DNA of 64,000 nt from the NCBI RefSeq assembly GCF_958979055.1, contig NC_084888.1, positions 1,568,001 to 1,632,000 of the forward strand. Reading direction: 5' to 3'. The first letter of the stretch is position 1. Each line of letters opens with the position of its first letter. The notes beneath the pieces are model-generated. The model did no database searches and had not been told where the DNA came from. It was given only the letters and a program-made list of their open reading frames with translations. This document shows, in pieces, positions 12,010 to 23,262 of this stretch. The DNA is from Alnus glutinosa (Eukaryota; Streptophyta; Magnoliopsida; Fagales; Betulaceae). The position numbers and the translations under genes were made by a program.

Positions 12010-12015
12010 CACGTG
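12010..12015. promoter_or_regulatory. G-box (CACGTG) upstream of GBF1
   Basis: A perfect CACGTG core lies about 0.35 kb upstream (in GBF1 orientation) of the first UTR splice donor, in the presumed promoter. Group G bZIPs bind this core. Whether it is used is not shown by sequence. Confidence 0.45.
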
Positions 12016-12234
12016 AGATGGAAAGAGGCTTCCAGCTGTACATGTTTTTAGTGATTGTGACGAGGCAGCAACCCAAGATGACTCATCGTGACAACCAGTG
12101 GATAATCTTAAATAATAGTGGGGTTTTTAAAAAAACCAATGTCGGAAACTCGGAATTGAACCAACTGTCTCTGGGTTCTGCTCCTCTGCTGTATTTCTGC
12201 TCCGGTTTCGTTCCAGCTCTCCATGAGATCTTCG

Positions 12235-12242
12235 CCACGTGG
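12235..12242. promoter_or_regulatory. Second G-box (CCACGTGG) upstream of GBF1
   Basis: The palindromic CCACGTGG is the preferred GBF site form. It lies about 220 bp beyond the G-box at 12010 in the presumed GBF1 upstream region. Confidence 0.45.
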
Positions 12243-12798
12243 AACCATCTATCTCTTCATCAAATAGATGGAACAGTAGCTGAATAAAATATATTTTCTT
12301 TTTATTTTTTTTAAAAAATGAATAAACAAACTTTTAATTGTACAACTTCAACAACTTTTTTGTCAAACTAATTATTTAATCTGTTTTTCTACATATGAAT
12401 TCTATATATCTAACTGTTGATTTTTTTTAAAAAAAAAATATTGTTAGAGACTACTTAAAGTTATACATGAGTTATATATAAATTATAAACGTATCGTATT
12501 TCATTAAAAAAAAATGATTGTTTTTTATTTTTTATGAACAATATTACGTGGATTTACTAAAATAAAGGGGTCATAATTTTTTTTTTTTTAAAAAAAAACA
12601 AAGATGTATAAACAAATAGGTTTTTTTATTTTATTTTTTATGGAACAGTTACGTGGCTTTACTAAAATAAAAGGGCCAGTACTTTTGACTTTTGAATACA
12701 TAGAAAAATAAAAAATAAAAACGTGTGCGCTGGGATTTAATTAAATTTGTTTTTTTTATAACAAAGCAAATTTAAAATTTGATTGATAGTGTCACCTT
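12243..12798. other. AT-rich intergenic
   Basis: Long A and T runs and no coding frame of interest. Two similar stretches containing TACGTGG..TTTACTAAAATAAA (around 12.55 and 12.65 kb) suggest a local duplication. Confidence 0.4.
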
Positions 12799-12812
12799 AA
12801 TAAGGTGAGATA

Positions 12813-13745
12813 GAGAGAGAAACTCTTATTTCCTCAAGAGAGAAAGTTCTTTTTTGGTTTGATGTTCACCCTACGCCTCCATTTCCTCCTGGTGGTGTCT
12901 CTTAGCTTTCTAGGGCTGTGGAGTATTTTGTTCCTTCATGGTGTGTACCAATGGAGGTAGATTTCTCCTAGTCATTAGAGCTGTAGAGCTTTTGTTTTTC
13001 CGAGTCTTTACTAGGCTCTAGAGTTTGTGTTGGTTTTTCTTCTTCTTCTTCTTCTTGTTTCTCTGATAGGAGGTTCATCTTAAGTCGTCCGGTGGGGAGA
13101 TATTGTTATCGTTCGTGTCGTTGGTGGAGCGTTTCTGGACTTTATTTGTTTTAGCTAATTTTGATGCTAGATCTACACTTATCCATCGACTTCTAAGAGA
13201 CACGCACCACTCAGATGGGTCCACCGGTATTTTCTGGTTCTACCGTTGATTGCTTCAACTGTGTGGGTTACCGATGACCGGCGCGTGGCAATCACGCGCC
13301 AGGGAAATCTTATCTTTTAGTAGCCCATGACGATCACGCTCCGCCTCTTTTCGTTGTGCAAAGGTGACGCCTGGACGCAGGGAAGCCGATCTGTTGTTTG
13401 GTAACTCCGGGAGAGGCGTGTGCCGTACACGCGCCGGACTTCGGCGATGACAGTGCCCCTTTCCGCCGACTTGGGTTAATTTTTCTGTTTGATGTGTTTG
13501 TATATTCCTTAATTTCTATGTACAGTTTGTTTATGTATGGCTCAAATTTTATTGAAATTTTCATTGTAAGGGGGAGCTTAATTGTAATTTTAGTAAAATT
13601 TGAGATTCTGCATAGGTAGCTGTTTTTTAAGTTAGATCCTTCTGGCTTAAGAGTGTGGGGGGTCTGTCCCTCATTTCTCAAGACGTAAGCCTTTGAGCTT
13701 TTATAATTTATAATAGCACATGCTATTAGTTAAAAAAATAATAAT
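12813..13745 (+). mobile_element. ~0.93-kb non-coding poly(A)-type retroelement, copy B
   Basis: The element begins GAGAGAGAAACTCT and ends AGCACATGCTATTAGTTAAA followed by an A-rich (ATA)n tail. It is flanked by AATAAGGTGAGATA (12799-12812) and AATAAGGTAAGATA (13746-13759), a 14-bp target duplication with one mismatch. Blocks shared in order with the inverted copy at 21686-22647 include GAGAGAAACTCT near the start, TTCTCCTAGTC, AGATCTAC, GACACGC, GGCGCGTGGC, GTATATTCC and AGCACATGCT at the end. There is no reverse transcriptase or other conserved protein. Transposition must depend on another element, presumably a LINE. The core is GC-rich compared with the flanks. Confidence 0.72.
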
Positions 13746-13759
13746 AATAAGGTAAGATA

Positions 13760-14929
13760 ATTAATGATGAAATAAAAGTATAATTTTTAAAATTGATTAA
13801 CAAGTAATTTTAATAGTACATTAAGTGTTCATTAAAAAATAATATAACTTTTAAAATTACTATTTAATCAAAATTATTATTTGATCAACCACATGTTCAA
13901 TGGTGATTTTAAAAATCACATCATTCTTTAATGGACATTTGATGAATATTTAATGTGCACGTAGAATTACTCCTTATTAACACTACCACACTAATAAAGT
14001 AAATAATAAGGTAAAAGTGTTATTTCGAACATAAATCTCTAATTAATTAAGATAGAATTCCTTTCAATCTGATTACATGCCAAGACAAAGTAATCAAGAT
14101 TTGTCAATCAAACATACAAGCAAAACGTAGTGAAGGCTAAACCTTAACCAACACAATAGCTTTGATCCCTCTCTTTGCATCTTTTATTTTCTTTTTGATA
14201 GGCGTATGTGCTTTGTTCTAATTGAATTTTTGTATCAAATTTTGGGCATATATAACTTATATAATTATTTGTGATAGGCCCGAACCTGGAAGCCTGATGC
14301 TCAGATAGGATGATAAGGCTCAAATCGAAAGTTCTAGCAGACCATGAATATCAACCCAAGGGAATAAAACAAAAAATAAGCGACAAAAATAAACCAAAGC
14401 AGAAAACTTAAACTACCCAACCGGACATGTCAGCATAACAATTACTTGAAGGATATCAAGATTGTAGCTTTAAGAAGAACTATTCCACTCGTGATTTCAA
14501 GTACAGAGCTTGACTGAGGCCATAACCTGCCGAGTGCCGACTATCTCCACTTATTTTGCAAGTATCCATCGACCGAACTGAGCCGTTCAATCAAACTGCA
14601 TTATCAACGTGTGTGATAATTGTGCATTGATTCCTACATATAATTGTTTTGTGCACGAAATCTACGGTCTATTGTGTGACTTAGCTTATCAATTCCCATG
14701 TAATAATGGCACCGCGAGTGTAAAGCAGATTGGAAGTGGAGGGTGGAAAAAGACTGGAAAAAAGGCTAACCCATTCCTCCAAAGTCCAACCACGCCCACG
14801 GTATCAAGCTAATTTTCTTGACAAATTTTCCACCATGTATGCCAAATTGCCTTTTAATCCCACCAACTCTCCAAGCTATGTACCCAGTGCACTTGAATCC
14901 ATTAGGTAGACTGTTACCATCTTTTACCT
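13760..14929. other. Intergenic, no gene recognised
   Basis: AT-rich to 14.3 kb, then more balanced DNA that may be an old LTR (see the PBS-like site near 15,046). Small open frames here have no recognisable similarity. Confidence 0.35.
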
Positions 14930-15070
14930 CTTCTATATAATTTAAGTGTAATCTTAATTATGAACATATAAGATCTTGTATATTTTTTTGTATCTTTCTG
15001 GTAAGCCAGACTTTAAGAATGAATTTTACATAAAATTTATCTCATTTGGTATCAGAGTCAGCCACCACAT
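14930..15070 (+). mobile_element. LTR-retrotransposon relic with tRNA-Met primer-binding site
   Basis: TTGGTATCAGAGTCAGCC (from about 15,046) matches the PBS complementary to initiator tRNA-Met used by Copia elements and TRIMs. The sequence before it (TCTTCTATATAA, then ATTTTACATAAAATTTATCTCA) could be the end of a 5' LTR. No gag-pol follows, and the left LTR end and target duplication were not found. Confidence 0.35.
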
Positions 15071-15699
15071 TAAATATGGAATCGAACGCAGCTCATCGAA
15101 CATACAATTAAATAAGTTGCAACTTTGTGATTAAGTTACGGAAAGGATAACCTATAAATTGAATTAAAATATATTATTAAGTCATTAAATACTAATAAAT
15201 AAGTAGAGTTTTAGTATAAAAATAATAATAATAATAAAATCGAGTTGTAGTCTATCCAATCCCTCGTGCATGTCACTTCCATACAATGACGTTTCAACGA
15301 TTTTAGCATAATGTTCGCGTAGTGCCCAACAAAAAAGGCAGTGCGGAGCTACTCAGGAGGTTGGAGTGCCATCCTTATTCCTTTCTGATCCATTTATGGA
15401 GTAGAGATAGAAAATAAATCCTTCTAGTGATGTGATGTTTAACCAACAATCTCAAGCCTTATGGTTTCGGTCGGTAAGGAGATATAGCAAGAATTCAACT
15501 TATCCCTCTATTGATACGGAAATAAATAATTAAGGCTCATCAATTAAAATGCTATAAAAGTCTAGAGCCATCTGCCCATTAGACTGCTAAATATTGAATT
15601 AAATATTATTTAGTTTTATGAACTAAAAGTTGTTTGTGATGTAGCATCATGAATTGACAACTCACATGATATGGTCTTCTAAACTACCAATTTGAGATG

Positions 15700-16350
15700 A
15701 TTTAGACATTCCGTTAGGAGATTTTATCTTTTTAGACGGAAGACTGGTCACGCGGGTAGCATGTGACAAATTTGATCAAATTCCACCCAAAACGGGGTCA
15801 AGGGAGGTACGTGGCCACCCTCGTGTGCTAGGGGTGGTTGCGAGTCACCCAGAGATGGCTTGCCACATATGGGGGTAGCCCACAGGCCACCTCCAACCCC
15901 CTTGCTTTTATTTTTATTTTTAAAAAATAAAAATAAAATTAGCTTTTAATTTTTAGTTTTCCTATATTATATTTTTAATATGTTAATATATTTTTTTATT
16001 AAGAGTGACACATATCATCATTATATTGGTAATGACGAGATACACTAACAGAATCCGTTAAGTGTTTTCATTGATATTGACTACAGGGACTAAATTGTTA
16101 TTTTGGCCTACCCCGATAACATTGAAATTATTTTTTATACCTCAAGAAGTTATTTGTAATTTATGCCAACTACAAATATTGATTTTGCATTTATCTCAAA
16201 AATTAATTTTTTAATTCGTTAAGTTTTTAATTTTTTATTTTTTATTAAAAAAAAAAGTGACGTGCCATTATTCTATCGGTGACGACACGTTGTGTTTAAT
16301 GACAGTGGACTATGACCTGTATGTTTTTGGTTGCTGTAATTCTTTTTGTT
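15700..16350. repeat. Degenerate transposon-derived DNA (MULE-like)
   Basis: It contains a GC-rich block with repeated TGGCCACC/GGGGTGG words (15,785-15,895), like a shorter one at 58.44-58.49 kb. It also has two similar segments around GACGAGATACACTAACAG and GACGACACGTTGTG. No intact inverted termini were identified. Class uncertain. Confidence 0.3.
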
Positions 16351-16757
16351 GTTTGGTTTATGTAAGTTAAGGCAACTTTGTAATTGTATTTTTTTTTTTG
16401 GTTTCTGTAAGTTTATGTAATTAACTGTCTGCAAATTAAGAATATCTCACAATTTGTAACATACTAGGATAGTGATTGCAATCCCAATTTAATGATATCA
16501 TCATATTACTAACATTAATTTGATCAAAAGCTTTATATTACTAATCCCCTTTTCTTTAATTTCCTATTTCTCTTTGTATCCTGAGTTCTGTACAATGTTT
16601 GACCCAAAATGGCAGTTCTGTTGAGAATCCATCTGGCTTTGAAGGTGTACAATACAAAGGAGACAGATATAATCAAACCATGCACATCCATTCCAAGCCT
16701 GAGCCGAGTCCCTCAGACCTTACAAAAACCCAGAACAGGATTCATCACGCCATTCAG

Positions 16758-19595
16758 TCAATCAGAAAAGCAATCTTCAAAGCAAGGGAAAAGGCTGGGC
16801 AACAAACTCTTACGCTTATTGCCCTTTTCTTCATACTTCTTTATCGAATGGCCAGTGCTTGCAGGCTCTACCTTCTTGCTGCTCTTGCGATCTTCAATCT
16901 CAACCACCTTGGGAGGCTTGGCTAGCGTCAAGCAAAAGCTGTGGAGGAAGTCTGTGATTTCCATGAATTCCGGCCGGCATTTCGGGTCTTCTGCCCAACA
17001 AGACTCTAAGAGGGGGATAAGAGCTTTTGGAACGTCCTGCACGCTAGGCCTTTCATTCTGAGAGTAAGAGTCAAAGTCAATCAAATGTCGTAACATAGTC
17101 AAGCAATCAACAGATATTTGCTTCAATAGCAAAGCATAAATGACTCCAAAACATTATTTTCATGTTATACTTGGACAGTCCGGAAACAAGAGCAGTTTCT
17201 ATTAGTCCAGAAATTTTGGCATATTACATGGAATTCCACTGTAATAATTCATGGAGGTTGGCAGAAGTTTAAGAAAGAAATAGCATGTGAATGGGCAAAA
17301 AATTTATGACATACATTTGCTGTCGCATATGCAACCATTACGTTATTCCTTCCCTTGAATGGAGTTTTGTTTGTGAGCAACTCCCAGAGAACTATTGAGA
17401 AGCTGTACACATCTACCTTGTGATCATAGTGTTTCATTGCTCCACTTGGAAGAGGGTCTAGGCTGAATAGCTGTTTCAGAAAAAGGAAAACCTAGACGTA
17501 ATTGGATATTTTGTGGCAACAGAAATTGCTGAACCAGGGAAAAAAAAAATTACCTCAGGAGCCATCCATCTAAAGGTACCAGCCTCAATAGTCATTTTGC
17601 CGGATATCTCCTCTCTAGCTACCCCAAAGTCAGCCAGCTTAATTTGTTTCTTGTCCTCAGTGAGAAGTAGATTGCCTGGAGTAAACATAAAGAGTTTCTA
17701 TGAGGAGTAAATTTTCTGTAATAAACACAGAAAAAAATAAAAAAAAATCTGTAATAAACAATGTTTGAACCATTTCGACAATTGCTGAACGACTAAAATT
17801 GAGGTTGTCAAGCATATAGTAATAACAACAACAACAAGAACAACATTTTTGATAAGTAACAACAAGAACAACATTGGCGACAGTACAATAGTAACAAAAA
17901 CATCATAAACAGAATGAAACTACGATTATGTCCTAGTAAATGTTGGAAATCAACAATTGTAAAATCCTTAATTACATTCATTCATGAGCTAATTACTTTA
18001 AATAAAATGTTACAAAGTCCCTCTCATTCACAAATTTTCAGCTACTTTTGCTTAGCCTTACAGGATAAGGACACAAGAGCGTCATCCAAACAGCAAGTAT
18101 ATTTTGTTTCCATGAACAGAAAGGGTATCTTTTAAAACCAAATTGGTTTCCCTGCCTGACCAGATTGCTTCTCATTGAAATGCACCAAAACCATTTGAAT
18201 GAGAAGAAAATAAATTACTGGGCTTCAGATCACGGTGGATGATGCCATTTGCATGCAAGTATTCCATCGCTCGTGATATATCCAGTGCGAAACTCATAGA
18301 AAGCTTCAGATCAAGAATATTTGGACGGATGCTCAACAAGTACTTGTGAAGAGTACCACCTCTCATAAGCTCAGTAATAATTACCATAGAAGGTTCCACA
18401 GAGGCCCCAATAAACTGTTTCAACAAAGCAGCTTATATCAGCATCAGAATTAGGTGCATGGACATAAATAAATATTTATATGGTGTGTCAACTCTTAGAG
18501 AATTATAAGGAGCTAAGTATTTTTAAAATGAGCGTAAAAAAAATGTAGATTAATTTGTCTGAGGTCAAAATAACCAAAATGAACGTAGGTGAGATTAAAA
18601 GGTGAACAAGCACATTAATAAACTACATAATTTAGAAGTCAAGCAAACAAAAAAAAAAAAAAAAATCTTTCCTTGATATATAATTCTTGTAATTCACTGT
18701 CATCACCATAAAAATCCAACCATTATTGTCCGGCTGTATAAGAGAAAATAAAGTAGATCACCTTCACAATATTTTCATGTTTCACCCTTGATAGCAAGGT
18801 AACCTCTCTCTGAAATTTTTCCTTAGACTCAGGACTTGCATCTGATGTTCTGCTTGGCTGTATAACCTTTACAGCTACGACCTTCGATTTGTACCTAAAT
18901 TAAATTACCATCATTATTAAAACAGCCAGATCCGTAATTCCTAGTTGCAGCATGGAATAACAGTCAATATTTAAACAAAAAGCCCTATAAAATGTATACG
19001 TAATGAAAAGTAAAACATAAATTTGAACAATTAGAACCCATTGATCATTTTCAAACAGGAATTGAATTGTAATTCCTCAATACATATCAATTCCCCCCCA
19101 CCACACACACACACACACACACCAAACTTTTTTTTTAAAAAAAAAAAAAAATATCAAGCACCCCGACAAAATGATAGAGCAGTACCTCCTAATTAAGATA
19201 GGTTATATGTGTACCATATATAACCCGCAGTATCCTATTTAAAATCTACCATATAGGAGCACAAGGTTTTCAAGCCCAACTATTTTGCAAATTGATTAGT
19301 GTTTAATAATTTAAGCTGGTAGAATTAGTCATAGAGATATCTACCTTAAAAAACCAGACAAGCTGTTTGTCTTCACATCTTTTGTACTGAGAATTTTCAA
19401 GAAGCAGGACTTTTGGAATGACATTTCCATATAAATTTTGTCACTTGAGATCGAATTACTTGTCAAAAAACTAAAAAGACATCTTTGTCTTGTGGTTGTG
19501 AATTCTTATAGACAATTTATCACTGCAAAGTGCAGAATACTGCAAACCCCCTATTATCATGCTAGAAGGTGCTCTCTTCTTTACTCCTAGACAGT

Positions 19596-19628
<33 letters not shown>

Positions 19629-21095
19629 GGGGTGCCCTTTGTTGACCTTTTTCAGAAGCATAAGTAACAATGACAGGAACAAACCAAGCTTACAAACGAC
19701 TTGCTATATTTCCAGTTTGCCGGAAAAGATATTAATTAATTCTTGCCTGCTAGTGATAATCACTTTCAAATTTGGAATGACTAGCTTTAGGACTCTTTCT
19801 TTCATCCTCCAAATTGGATCGGGGACCTAAAAGCCCCATAAATTCCTCCCATTAGATAACTATAACCAATGTTGTTTCTTATGTGTCCTCTAGTGCACAA
19901 ATATAGATTTTAATCCCACCCACAGTGACATATTGACATTATACCACGTGTGAGCAGGCACATGCAGAAACAGACAAGCACTCACATTAGAAATTCATTT
20001 AATCCAAGTTCCATGGAGGTTTAAAAGCCTTTTTTTTATTATAAGAAAGTGAGATTCCTCGGGTACACACGAAGTATACAAGATAAAATACCTAATTAGT
20101 AGGAGCAAAAAGAACAAAGAAATCATGATAATTAATCACCAACGGAGAAACAAGAGCAGCTGTCCAAACATACAAGGTATTGAAAAATAAAGACTTAATC
20201 TCTTTCAATATCTCCTCACCGTCTTTAAAACTTTTGTCATTCATTTCCTTCTATAGACACCACAAAACTTTTGTCGTTTCAAAGCAATAAGTTGCATACA
20301 AAAAGTTTAGTCTGTGCAACACAGCAAATTGTCCCTGCTTCTTTCTCTAATGCAAGAATCCAACAATTGTTTTCTTTTCAAACCAGAACAGATTGCACAT
20401 CTAATTGTTCACTATTAAATATATTATAATAGACCCAAAAAGCAGGGCACATTGTTCTTGAAAATTAATTAGCACTAAAATCAATACGAAGCACCCGACA
20501 GGCTCCTAACTCAGAGAACCTACAAAGCATTATACACCACTTCAAGACGGAAATAAACAAAATTACACTAACCAATATTTAGCACCCCACACTCAAACCC
20601 TCATTAACCCATGAAGCATTGAAACCCACAAAGGGTTTTTCGTAAAGCAAAACCCACAAAATCCCAAGATTGAAATCAGTTCCAAATCATAGCAAAACAT
20701 GATAATTCAAGAACATGCACACAATGTAAGCGACCTAATATAAAACAAAGACTAATAACCATAAAAATGAAAATATTAATAATAAATAAATAAAAAGGCA
20801 AAGTTTTTGAGTTGGCAAGAAGAGACACCCACAATCCTTCATAGACAATGGAGTAAGGCCCTTCACCGATCTCGCGGCCAAATGTTATTCCGCGTGGGTC
20901 AATGAGCAAACTGCGGTCGATCTCGAAGATAAATTCGTTGCCCGAGCCGTCGTTTTCCTCGTAGTTTGTGAGGCCAAAGTAAGCGTTTATGTGGGCCAGC
21001 GACAACTCGTTGCTTATGGGCACCACGTGCTCCGCCATTGCTGAAACTTCTTCTTCTTCTTCTTCTCCTCCTCCTTGGTATTGTATTTGTTGCAT
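16758..21095 (-). CDS. Raf-like (group C) serine/threonine/tyrosine protein kinase related to ATN1
   Basis: Six coding exons on the minus strand: 20833-21095, 18762-18894, 18219-18414, 17554-17675, 17315-17470 and 16758-17057. The total is 1,170 nt, or 389 residues from the first ATG; a second in-frame ATG (Met20, context AGCAATGGCG) would give 370. The kinase domain starts after [11 protein letters not shown]: glycine loop [15 protein letters not shown] (73-87), catalytic Lys97 in [15 protein letters not shown] with Asp194, DFG Asp213, activation loop ending GTFRWMAPE, and [14 protein letters not shown] as subdomain IX. A Lys-rich C-terminal tail ends CFEDCFSD. All key residues are present, so it should be active. 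Family knowledge: plant Raf-like MAPKKKs of group C act in signalling; the target is unknown. Intron 1 (18895-20832) holds a LINE fragment and a poly-G run. Confidence 0.9.
19596..19627. repeat. poly-G run (32) in kinase intron 1
   Basis: There are 32 consecutive G residues. A short (CA)n tract lies upstream at 19102-19122. Both are intronic. Confidence 0.9.
20035..20385 (-). mobile_element. 5'-truncated LINE 3' end in kinase intron 1
   Basis: Read on the minus strand, the last codons of a plant LINE ORF2 are visible ([20 protein letters not shown], then LFAPTN and stop). They are followed by a tail CTTGTATACTTCGTGTGTAC and an A-rich end at about 20,035-20,042. Only the zinc-knuckle-side terminus of ORF2 is present; the reading frame is damaged upstream. 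Confidence 0.6.
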
Positions 21096-21668
21096 TGCAC
21101 AAAAATATAGAGTTGGGTTTTAAGAAATAAAATTAAAAACAAAAAAAAAAAAAACTAAAGGAAATAAAATATCCTGGGTCAATAAGAGGGTTTTGGAAGC
21201 ATTTAAAAATGAGAGAGTGAATGAGAATGAGAGGGAAAATAAATTAAGGAAACTTTTTCCGTACACTTTTGGAAATATTTCCTCCTCGAGTGAGGTTAGG
21301 ATAAGCATTAAGAAATTGAGTAACGTTTAGTACTACAGTTAATCTCACTTTTACTTTACTTTGTTGACGTGGTAAAAAAATATATTTTACGGCTAAACTT
21401 TTGTTTTGTTACATCTAATAAGTACATGGTGTTGCTTTATTTAAAAATTAAGTGGAGTAATGTTTTTCTTACAATTATTTTTACAACTTTTAATATTTGT
21501 TGGCATGTAATTAGAGTTACGTTAATTACTAAAAAAAATAAAATTTTAATATCCTTCGATCAGACATTGATACATGTCAAAAATTGACAAAATAATTATA
21601 AGTCTACTTATTTTTTTTAAATGATATGACAATATCTTCATCGCACAATAACATATACTTCATTGAAT
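21096..21668. other. Kinase upstream region
   Basis: The 5' UTR and promoter of the Raf-like kinase should lie here. The leader just before the ATG has a pyrimidine-poor start and the coding start sits in a GAA/GAG-repeat. The rest is AT-rich, with no further gene. Confidence 0.4.
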
Positions 21669-21685
21669 CCATAAAATTTAATGTT

Positions 21686-22647
21686 TTTTTTTTGTTTGTT
21701 TTTTTTTGAACAAAGAAGCATGTGCTCCTTACAAATCTGAAAGCCTTGAGGCATTACAGAGATAGAATGAGAGGTACAAGACACCCCTACATCCAAAGTC
21801 AGAAACAAATCTGACAAAGCAGTTGTCTACAACAATACACAAATATTACATGAATATCTCTTAAAGCTCCACACTACAAATAAATTCAGAAAATATTTGT
21901 GCATTGCAAAGACACTGTGAAACACACAGACAACTAGGGAATATACAATCAGCACAGAAAACACTCAAGACAAACAGAGCCACCATCGGGGAGGAATTCC
22001 GTCGCCGGAGAGACGCCACGCGCCATCCCCGGAAATATCCTTGCTCAAACCGACCACCAGCGAACACCGGACAGCACCGAACGCAGCCTGAAAAACGGAA
22101 ACGTGGCCCACACGCGCGGCCCAAGGAGGAAACCTCCCAGACACGTGCAAGCCACGCGCCGAGCATGGAGGACCAACACGGCCGAGGAAGGCGGCGACTG
22201 AACCATAAGAAGACTGGGAAACCAGTGGAAGGGCGCGTGTCGTATAGAACCCGGCAACAAGACGTAGATCTGACTAGGAACGCCGGAGACACAAGAAGGA
22301 ATCTTCCCCAAAAGACAACTCGTGATGAGCTTTTCTGCCAAACAACAAACAAGAAGAAACAAAGAAAGACAAGAACCAAAGAAAGCTCCATAGTCCCAAG
22401 GGACTAGGAGAAGATCAGCTCCACTGGAGACAAAGCCAAGGAGAACAAAACTCCCCTGGATCAACCAGGAGAGAACAAAAAACCTCCATAGCCAGAAGGG
22501 CTAGGAGGAAAAAAAACGTCAGGGAGGAGGGAGGCGTGACGCCCCCCTCCTCCAACACTGTAAAACAAAGGTCTCTTCCCCTCTGGAGTAAGCTTCTCGA
22601 GAGTTTCTCTCTCTTCAGCAGAGAGAGATTTTGGAGTTACACGATTC
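21686..22647 (-). mobile_element. ~0.96-kb non-coding poly(A)-type retroelement, copy A
   Basis: It is flanked by a perfect 17-bp direct repeat, CCATAAAATTTAATGTT, at 21669-21685 and 22648-22664. On the minus strand it runs from GAATCGTGTAACTCC to CTTTGTTCAAAAAAAAAC plus A-rich tail, so it is a poly(A) retroelement integrated by target-primed reverse transcription. The core is strikingly GC-rich for this region. A 176-codon frame is open at 21861-22391 but it is Cys/Phe/Arg-rich without any domain, starts at a shared block only by chance, and has no counterpart in copy B at 12813-13745. I therefore read the element as non-coding and non-autonomous. The perfect duplication indicates a fairly recent insertion. 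Confidence 0.78.
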
Positions 22648-23087
22648 CCATAAAATTTAATGTTGATCAAATAGAATGAAAAGATTTCCAAAATAATGGG
22701 GTTCACACTTCACAGTGCAACGTAATAGCGCCATGCTATGAAAAGTAAAAATTCAAAATTTACCACATTTTCAGACGGATTCCATTTAAACCATGGGTAC
22801 AATACAATTTTACCGAGTTAAATCATTCATTATATATATAATGAATAATTATCGGTATGGCTGTTGTAAAAGTGAAAGAAACTGTGACCGTGTGATGGTC
22901 TAATAATAATAATTATTATTATCATCTTTTTTTCTTTCTTTCTTTCTCTTTTTTTCTTTTTTTTTTTTTTTTGTCTTTTTTAACCAAACACTGACTTTTT
23001 TAACATTTTAAAAACTGAAATTTGATATGAAAGATATTCACTCGACTAGCCTGAGCCGATCGAGCCCTGATACACGGGGTCAGAAAC

Positions 23088-23262
23088 TGTCCCTCACTTC
23101 TCTCTTTTTATTAAACAAACATTTTTTAAATAAAAAGTATCATTTAATATCTTTTTATTAAACAAACAATTTTTAAAGAAAAAATGTCATTTAATATCAT
23201 ATTAAATGACATTTTTTCTTTAAAAATTGTTTGTTTAATAAAAAGAGGGAAGTGAGGGGCGG
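23088..23262. repeat. Foldback element with a perfect 47-bp palindrome
   Basis: 23151-23197 and 23199-23245 are perfect inverted copies around a single central C (arm starts CTTTTTATTAAACAAACAAT). A third, diverged copy of the arm in direct orientation lies at 23104-23150. Outside these, GTCCCTCACTTCTC on the left pairs with GAAGTGAGGGGCGG on the right. The layout is that of a foldback MITE; class and target duplication are not clear. Confidence 0.65.

Noticed and set aside
16599..17061. Plus-strand open frames of 108 and 150 codons
   Set aside because: They are antisense to the last exon of the Raf-like kinase, whose protein is clearly conserved.
21904..22407. 167-codon plus-strand open frame opposite the 176-codon frame
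   Set aside because: It lies in the GC-rich core of a poly(A) retroelement; composition explains the open frames on both strands and no domain is present.
23088..23262. CRISPR-like or prokaryotic repeat
   Set aside because: A single foldback unit, not an array; the window is plant nuclear DNA.
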